From Faucicola sp937889485 (GTDB taxonomy: Bacteria; Pseudomonadota; Gammaproteobacteria; Pseudomonadales; Moraxellaceae): a stretch of DNA of 11,381 nucleotides. A program made the position numbers and the translations under genes. Below, one piece after another: positions 7,132 through 11,381 of the stretch. The DNA lies in assembly GCA_051653685.1 (NCBI GenBank), contig JBOFWQ010000192.1, forward strand, positions 1-11,381. Direction: 5' to 3'. The notes beneath the pieces were generated by a model. It had not been told where the DNA came from, searched no databases, and saw only the letters and a list, made by a program, of their open reading frames with translations. How positions within the stretch are numbered: the first letter of the stretch is position 1; each line of letters starts with the position of its first letter.

Positions 7132-7235
7132 ATGCTCCTAGGCGACAACAGCCAAAATACTATCAAATTATTGATGAATTTTTACTGTAACGTTAACCAA
7201 TAAATAAATGAAGACCTAATCACTGCTTGGTCAAT

Positions 7236-8063
7236 ATGGCAAACTCACTTGTGGCAACCGCGTCTGTAGAAAATTTACCCAATCGCTTTAGGTACCTACT
7301 GCCAAAATTACTGATGGTAGGCATCGCAGCGTTATTAATAACTTTAGTGGCATTGGTTATTCATGCAATCAACCAACTGCCTAACGCGGCAATCACCGTG
7401 GTACCCAAAGGGCTTAATGCACCCCAGTACCAACAGCTTACCAAGCTTTTAGGGTCGCAAGCCACCGCCAATGTGTTGCACGCTGATTTGCAAAGCTACC
7501 TTACTCAGTCGCAATCGTTGGACTGGGTTGGGCAAGTGGATATCCGCCGTGACTGGCAGCAAGGTTTGTTGGTCAGCGTCACCCCACGGCAAGCCGTTGC
7601 CAAATTTGGCAGTGAAAAGTTGGTAGATGCCACAGGGGTTGTCTTTAAACCCGCTGATAGCAGCGAACTGCACAATCCGCAATTGATGCAGCTACAAGGC
7701 GAAAATCAGCATGCGGTGATTATGATGCAGCAAGTCAAACAGGTCAGTGACTGGTTTTCGCCGTTGGGTCTCAAGATTGATGAGGTGATAGTGACACCGC
7801 GCATGGCGTGGCTGTTTCGTTTTAACAATGGGCTACGGGTGTTGGTAGATAATGATAATACCTCAGAAAAACTCTATCGACTCAGCGTGATGCTACAAAA
7901 TCAGCTAAAACCGCAGCTTCACAACTTACAAACCATTGATTTAAGATATAAAAATGGTATGGCAATCACCAAACGGGCTGCACCTGCTAGCGGTAGTGCA
8001 GACCTGCTGACAACCGCCCATACTGCCGCTTCCACCCAACCACAAGCAATAGCCGTTAGGTAA
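7236..8063 (+). CDS. ftsQ: Cell division protein FtsQ
   Basis: Bitopic inner-membrane divisome protein that, with FtsB and FtsL, links early and late division proteins in the periplasm. 275 residues from this start. Seen: a short cytoplasmic N-terminus, one membrane segment (~24-44), a POTRA-like segment (~50-118) and a beta domain that includes DWVGQVDIRRDW (96-107), the LRVLVDNDNTSEKL stretch (~200-213) and IDLRYKNGMAI (234-244), which matches the family's VDLRY end motif. A loose Ala/Ser/Thr tail of ~30 residues follows. Start: ATG 7236 is chosen over an in-frame TTG at 7227; neither has a strong ribosome site, so the start is uncertain by 3 codons. Position between ddl and ftsA supports the call, since FtsQ sequences are poorly conserved. 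Confidence 0.9.
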   Translation: MANSLVATASVENLPNRFRYLLPKLLMVGIAALLITLVALVIHAINQLPNAAITVVPKGLNAPQYQQLTKLLGSQATANVLHADLQSYLTQSQSLDWVGQVDIRRDWQQGLLVSVTPRQAVAKFGSEKLVDATGVVFKPADSSELHNPQLMQLQGENQHAVIMMQQVKQVSDWFSPLGLKIDEVIVTPRMAWLFRFNNGLRVLVDNDNTSEKLYRLSVMLQNQLKPQLHNLQTIDLRYKNGMAITKRAAPASGSADLLTTAHTAASTQPQAIAVR

Positions 8064-8081
8064 TATATATTGTAGCATTCT

Positions 8082-9362
8082 ATGAAAAAACCAGATCTTA
8101 TCGTCGTCATCCACCTAAGTGCTACCGCTATTCATACGGTCATTGGACAAGTTCATAGTGCCCAAGATATTCGTATTGTGGGTTTATCCACGGTAAAAAA
8201 TCATGATTTTTCACAAGGGACTATTCGCCACCGCGAGCGCCTAAAATCTGCTATCAAACAATCCATCCAAAACGCTGAAGACATGGCAAACTGCCGCGTC
8301 AACAGCGTGTGGCTGAGTTTTTCCACCCCTGATTTACAAAGCGTCAATAGCGTGGGCGAGGTCAAAATTGCCCATGAAGTGGTACAAGCCAAAGATGTGG
8401 TTGATGCGCTCACCCAAGCAAAAGCCAAATACTTACGCGATGACTTATACCTGATGCATTATGCCCAGCAGGGTATCGCCTTAGACGGCAATGCCGACAT
8501 GATTGATGATGCTATTGGCATGCAAGCAAATGACCTTATGGTGCTATATCACTTGATGATGATGCCTGTCAAAGGGCGGCAAAACCTACAGCAGCTTTTA
8601 CAAGAGTGTGATGTCAGTATTGACCAGATGCTATTTGATGCGGTATCAACGGCAGAATATGGCTTATTGCCTGAAGAAAAATACCATGGCGTGTGTTTGA
8701 TTGACATTGGCGCATCCACCACCAGTATTTGCGTGTATCGTGAAGACAAACTGGTATACACCCATTGTTTTGCAGAAGGTGGTCACCATGCGACTTTAGA
8801 TATCTCAATGTTACTTGATGTCACGATTGTTGAAGCTGAAACCATGAAAAAAAACCAAGCCAGCGTGGATCGGCACGGCATCGATTCTAGCCAATTTTTT
8901 ACCATCAAGCGCTCACAATACAACGATGAAAAAACCATTAATATGCTTGAGCTGCTAGAAGTCACCGAAGCGCGTTACCTTAGTATTTTATCTAATATCA
9001 AAGCGGCATTGGATCAAGAAGGTCTAAGTAACTTTTTACAACAAGGCTACGTGATTACGGGTGGCGGCGCCGACATGCGCGGCTTACTTCCCCTTGCCAA
9101 AAAAGTCTTGGGCAACAAAGTCAATAAAGTCAACCAGCACAGTGCCATCTCCGCTTACACCCAATATGGTGATGACGATAAATTACGCACCATCGCTGCC
9201 ATGATTGGCGAACGCAAATACCAAACCGCATTTGGCACCTTACTATATAGCCAAAGTGAGGCGTTTCACCACAGTGAAAAAAGCTCACCCGACTCATTAC
9301 AAGTGGCGCCCATGCGAGAAAAATTACAGACTTTGAACAAGATTTTTAGAAAATTTTTCTAA
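8082..9362 (+). CDS. ftsA: Cell division protein FtsA, with degenerate phosphate-1 motif
   Basis: Actin-like protein that tethers FtsZ to the inner membrane and recruits later division proteins. 426 residues, normal length. Seen: subdomain 1C (~85-165), phosphate-2 motif DIGAST (208-213), VTEARY (294-299), adenosine motif TGGGADMRG (326-334), and a C-terminal amphipathic helix KLQTLNKIFRKFF (414-426), the membrane anchor typical of FtsA. Odd: where FtsA normally has the phosphate-1 motif (E. coli LEIGTAK), this protein reads IHLSATA (10-16), losing the acidic residue, the Gly and the Lys. The usual HxIPQ motif of 1C is HYAQQ, and the following GxxG is changed. The rest of the frame is intact, so it is probably a functional but diverged FtsA. 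The start ATG lies 18 bp after ftsQ with no clear ribosome site. A run of eight A occurs at 8847-8854. Confidence 0.93.
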   Translation: MKKPDLIVVIHLSATAIHTVIGQVHSAQDIRIVGLSTVKNHDFSQGTIRHRERLKSAIKQSIQNAEDMANCRVNSVWLSFSTPDLQSVNSVGEVKIAHEVVQAKDVVDALTQAKAKYLRDDLYLMHYAQQGIALDGNADMIDDAIGMQANDLMVLYHLMMMPVKGRQNLQQLLQECDVSIDQMLFDAVSTAEYGLLPEEKYHGVCLIDIGASTTSICVYREDKLVYTHCFAEGGHHATLDISMLLDVTIVEAETMKKNQASVDRHGIDSSQFFTIKRSQYNDEKTINMLELLEVTEARYLSILSNIKAALDQEGLSNFLQQGYVITGGGADMRGLLPLAKKVLGNKVNKVNQHSAISAYTQYGDDDKLRTIAAMIGERKYQTAFGTLLYSQSEAFHHSEKSSPDSLQVAPMREKLQTLNKIFRKFF

Positions 9363-9396
9363 CACTAATAGACATTTAGCGTTTTGTGATTGCTCA

Positions 9397-9417
9397 TGTT
9401 ATGATTAATTGTATAAT
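9397..9417 (+). promoter_or_regulatory. Putative ftsZ promoter(s)
   Basis: In the 158-bp ftsA-ftsZ gap there is a perfect -10 TATAAT (9412-9417) with a weak -35-like TTGCTC (9390-9395) 16 bp upstream. Overlapping this region, TGTTATGAT (9397-9405) is an extended -10-like element resembling those before murG and ftsQ. The leader would be ~100 nt. The gap length and perfect -10 support separate ftsZ transcription, as is common for ftsZ. Confidence 0.55.
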
Positions 9418-9520
9418 ATTTTTATCATCATTACGGTAAAACTGACATTTAAACCCACCCTTTAATTATGGATGCTTATCAGCACATTGTCTGATAGTAG
9501 CGTAACGGAGAATTTTAACT

Positions 9521-10738
9521 ATGGAAGCGAAATTTAGTATCGAACCTGATTTTCATGATACATTTGCCCAATCAGCACGCCTATCAGTCATCGGCGTTGG
9601 CGGCGGCGGTGGTAACGCGGTAGAAACCATGGTACAAAATGGCGTCAAAGGCATCAACTTTGTTTGCGCCAACACCGATAAACAAGCCCTTGACCGCCTG
9701 TCAGCGCCCAATAAAATCCAGCTAGGTATCAAAAACAACAACCGCGGCTTGGGGGCAGGTGCCAACCCAGAAGTAGGGCGTGAAGCGGCAGAAAGTGACG
9801 AAGAACAAATTCGCCAATTACTAGAAAATTCTGACATGGTGTTTATTACCGCAGGCATGGGTGGTGGTACAGGAACAGGTGCAGCGCCCGTGATTGCCAG
9901 GCTTGCCAAAGAAATGGGCAAATTGACCGTTGCCGTAGTAACCATGCCATTCACCTTTGAAGGTGGCAAACGCGGCAAAGTAGCAAAAGAAGGTATTGAA
10001 CAATTATCAAATTTTGTTGATTCTATTATTACCATTCCTAACGACAAATTAATGACGGTGTATGGCAAAATTTCTATGAAAGATGCCTTTAAAAAAGCCG
10101 ACGAAGTATTGCTACAAGCCGTCCAAGGTATTTCTAATATGATTAGAGATAACGGCTTTATTAACATTGACTTTGAAGATATTCGCACTGCCATGGCTTC
10201 ACGGGGTCACGCCATGATGGGAATTGGCAAAGCAAGCGGCGAAGACCGTGCCGAAATTGCCGCTGAAAAAGCCATTAAAAGCCCATTGCTTGACAACTTA
10301 CTTCTTAAAAATGCCAAAGGTCTATTGGTTAACGTGGTGGCAAGCTCAGACTTTAACTTTGATGAACAAGAACGCATCACTCACAAAGTCCAAAGCTTGG
10401 TAGATATTGACGAAGCCAATATTTTTTATGGCGTGGTGTTTGATGAAGACATGGGCGATGAAATCCAAGTGACCGTGGTGGCTACAGGTCTTACTTTAGA
10501 TACCGCACCCAAACAATCTACCCGTGATTTTATTTCAGATGCCTCTAGCACCCACAAAGTGGAAGCAGGTACCCACGAACCTGCCTATGCTGCACGCCGT
10601 GATATGCCACAAGTTGCTCCGACGGTTGTCACCGCTGTACCACAAACAATAGAACCATCGGTGAGTGCCGCGCCTTCTCAGCCGCAGCGTACCACCAATA
10701 GTATCCAAGACTATCTACGCCGCCAGCAAAACCGCTAG
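9521..10738 (+). CDS. ftsZ: Cell division GTPase FtsZ
   Basis: Tubulin-like GTPase that polymerises into the cytoplasmic Z ring and directs septal wall synthesis. 405 residues. Seen: N-terminal VIGVGGGGGNAV (23-34), NTDKQAL (51-57), the tubulin signature GGGTGTG (114-120), TMPFTFEG (141-148), the T7 synergy loop NIDFEDIR (215-222) with the catalytic Asp, a variable linker (~330-392), and the C-terminal peptide IQDYLRRQQ (395-403), equivalent to the IPxFLRxQ motif that binds FtsA. ATG 9521 is preceded by GGAG with a 10-base spacer. It follows ftsA by 158 bp, with its own promoter-like sites, and is followed by a strong terminator. Nothing abnormal. Confidence 0.98.
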   Translation: MEAKFSIEPDFHDTFAQSARLSVIGVGGGGGNAVETMVQNGVKGINFVCANTDKQALDRLSAPNKIQLGIKNNNRGLGAGANPEVGREAAESDEEQIRQLLENSDMVFITAGMGGGTGTGAAPVIARLAKEMGKLTVAVVTMPFTFEGGKRGKVAKEGIEQLSNFVDSIITIPNDKLMTVYGKISMKDAFKKADEVLLQAVQGISNMIRDNGFINIDFEDIRTAMASRGHAMMGIGKASGEDRAEIAAEKAIKSPLLDNLLLKNAKGLLVNVVASSDFNFDEQERITHKVQSLVDIDEANIFYGVVFDEDMGDEIQVTVVATGLTLDTAPKQSTRDFISDASSTHKVEAGTHEPAYAARRDMPQVAPTVVTAVPQTIEPSVSAAPSQPQRTTNSIQDYLRRQQNR

Positions 10739-10776
10739 TCAGATACCTTGTGTGACTCATTGACATGATTTTGTGC

Positions 10777-10809
10777 AAAACCCATGGCTAAACTAGCGAT
10801 GGGTTTTTT
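10777..10809 (+). terminator. Rho-independent terminator after ftsZ
   Basis: AAAACCCAT (10777-10785) pairs with ATGGGTTTT (10799-10807). An inner stem GCTA/TAGC (10787-10790, 10794-10797) closes on an AAC loop, with one G-G mismatch. The stem runs into six T. It is about 40 bp after the ftsZ stop and should end the cluster transcript before lpxC. Confidence 0.85.
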
Positions 10810-10824
10810 GTTACAACCCATTTT

Positions 10825-10842
10825 TATACAAATGTTTGTATA
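10825..10842. repeat. 18-bp palindrome in the ftsZ-lpxC gap (possible operator)
   Basis: TATACAAA and TTTGTATA form perfect 8-base arms around a TG centre. Size and symmetry are those of a dimeric repressor operator. It has no T tract of its own and lies 15 bp after the ftsZ terminator, upstream of the putative lpxC promoter. The binding protein is unknown. Confidence 0.5.
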
Positions 10843-10930
10843 TAAAGTTGGGATGACCGCTGCTTAGTTTCGCCAATCACCGTGGTCAAAAAATTCAATC
10901 GTTGCATCGCTATGATGTGCCAATAGACAA

Positions 10931-10939
10931 TGATAGAAT
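10931..10939 (+). promoter_or_regulatory. Putative extended -10 promoter for lpxC
   Basis: TGATAGAAT fits TGn plus TAGAAT (5 of 6). It is 71 bp before the lpxC ATG. A second candidate, GCTATGAT (10909-10916), lies just upstream and resembles the elements before murG and ftsQ. As a terminator separates ftsZ from lpxC, some promoter in this 272-bp gap is expected. Confidence 0.4.
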
Positions 10940-11010
10940 AGCCAAATGTAACAAATTATATCATTGATTAACCTCTCACCATCCGCCGTTATTTTGCTCA
11001 AGGAGTCGTT

Positions 11011-11381
11011 ATGCAGCAGCGCACTATCAACCAATCCATTATGCTAGAAGGTATTGGTTTGCATAGCGGAAAACCCGTGCAGTTACGTTTTTCCCCTGCT
11101 GCAGTCAACACAGGGATCGTATTTTTGCGCTCAGATTTGGCAGATGCCCAGGCCATCAACGCAAATTTTCGCGCGGTCAATGACACCATGATGTCTTCTA
11201 ACCTCACCAACCGCGCAGGGCAGCGCATCGGCACGGTAGAACATCTCATGAGCGCCATTGCAGCCTTGGGGCTTGATAATCTAAGCATTGAGGTATCAGC
11301 GCCTGAGATTCCGATTATGGACGGTAGTGCCCTACCGTTTATTACCACTTTGCAATCGGCGGGTATTGCCCTACAAGCCGC
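11011..11381 (+). CDS. lpxC: UDP-3-O-acyl-N-acetylglucosamine deacetylase LpxC, 5' part (partial)
   Basis: Zinc-dependent deacetylase that performs the first committed step of lipid A synthesis in the cytoplasm. The first 123 codons are visible; the frame is open at the window end and a full protein would be ~300 residues. Seen: QRTINQSI at the start, the family's GIGLHSGK (14-21), the DTMMSSNL stretch, TVEHLMSA (75-82) with the zinc-ligand His78, and the strongly conserved APEIPIMDGSALPF. ATG 11011 has AAGGAG just upstream, a strong ribosome site. It follows ftsZ as in the classic dcw order but behind a terminator and a 272-bp gap, so it is probably a separate transcript. Confidence 0.96.
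   Translation, partial: MQQRTINQSIMLEGIGLHSGKPVQLRFSPAAVNTGIVFLRSDLADAQAINANFRAVNDTMMSSNLTNRAGQRIGTVEHLMSAIAALGLDNLSIEVSAPEIPIMDGSALPFITTLQSAGIALQA

Noticed and set aside
8847..8854. Run of eight A in ftsA as a phase-variation or slippage site
   Set aside because: The frame is intact through it, Lys codons AAA are common here, and the tract is too short and ordinary to claim phase variation.
9553..10194. Long 213-codon open frame on the - strand inside ftsZ
   Set aside because: It lies wholly opposite the highly conserved FtsZ GTPase domain, is low-complexity in composition (Pro/Ser/Leu rich), and has no recognisable domain. It is an antisense shadow of the ftsZ codon pattern.
10998..11348. 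116-codon open frame on the - strand at the right end
   Set aside because: It is antisense to lpxC, whose reading frame is clearly recognisable with its zinc-ligand motif and a strong ribosome site.

Overview
The window is chromosomal DNA from a gammaproteobacterium. Protein-level resemblance and gene content suggest Moraxellaceae, and my best guess within it is a Moraxella osloensis-like organism; that genus call is from recognition, not from a search. It carries the distal half of a division/cell-wall (dcw) cluster in the classic order murG-murC-ddl-ftsQ-ftsA-ftsZ-lpxC, all on the + strand. The genes upstream of murG are gshB and a phosphatase gene, not the usual ftsW/murD.

Left part (1-2931): the 3' half of gshB (glutathione synthetase) converges on a PhoX/DUF839-family phosphatase gene on the - strand. 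A short bidirectional terminator lies between them. The phosphatase has a twin-arginine signal that also contains a lipobox, so it is probably a Tat-exported lipoprotein. In the 319-bp gap between its start and murG there are four GTCA half-sites at an exact 11-bp period. They lie 10 bp upstream of a -10-like hexamer, the geometry of a tandem Pho box, so the gene is probably induced by PhoB under phosphate starvation.

Middle and right part (2932-10738): MurG makes lipid II from lipid I, MurC adds L-Ala to UDP-MurNAc, and Ddl makes D-Ala-D-Ala. FtsQ, FtsA and FtsZ are divisome proteins: FtsQ scaffolds in the periplasm, FtsA tethers FtsZ to the membrane, and FtsZ forms the ring. Two things stand out. 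A small AT-rich gene for a predicted secreted 140-residue protein of unknown function sits between murC and ddl. FtsA has lost the canonical phosphate-1 motif of the actin-type ATP site. Gaps before murG, murC, ftsQ, ftsZ and lpxC carry extended -10-like elements (TGnTATrAT type), so the cluster may be read from several internal promoters.

End (10739-11381): a strong terminator follows ftsZ. Then come an 18-bp palindrome and the first 123 codons of lpxC (lipid A biosynthesis), cut by the window end. No tRNA, rRNA, CRISPR array or mobile element was seen.
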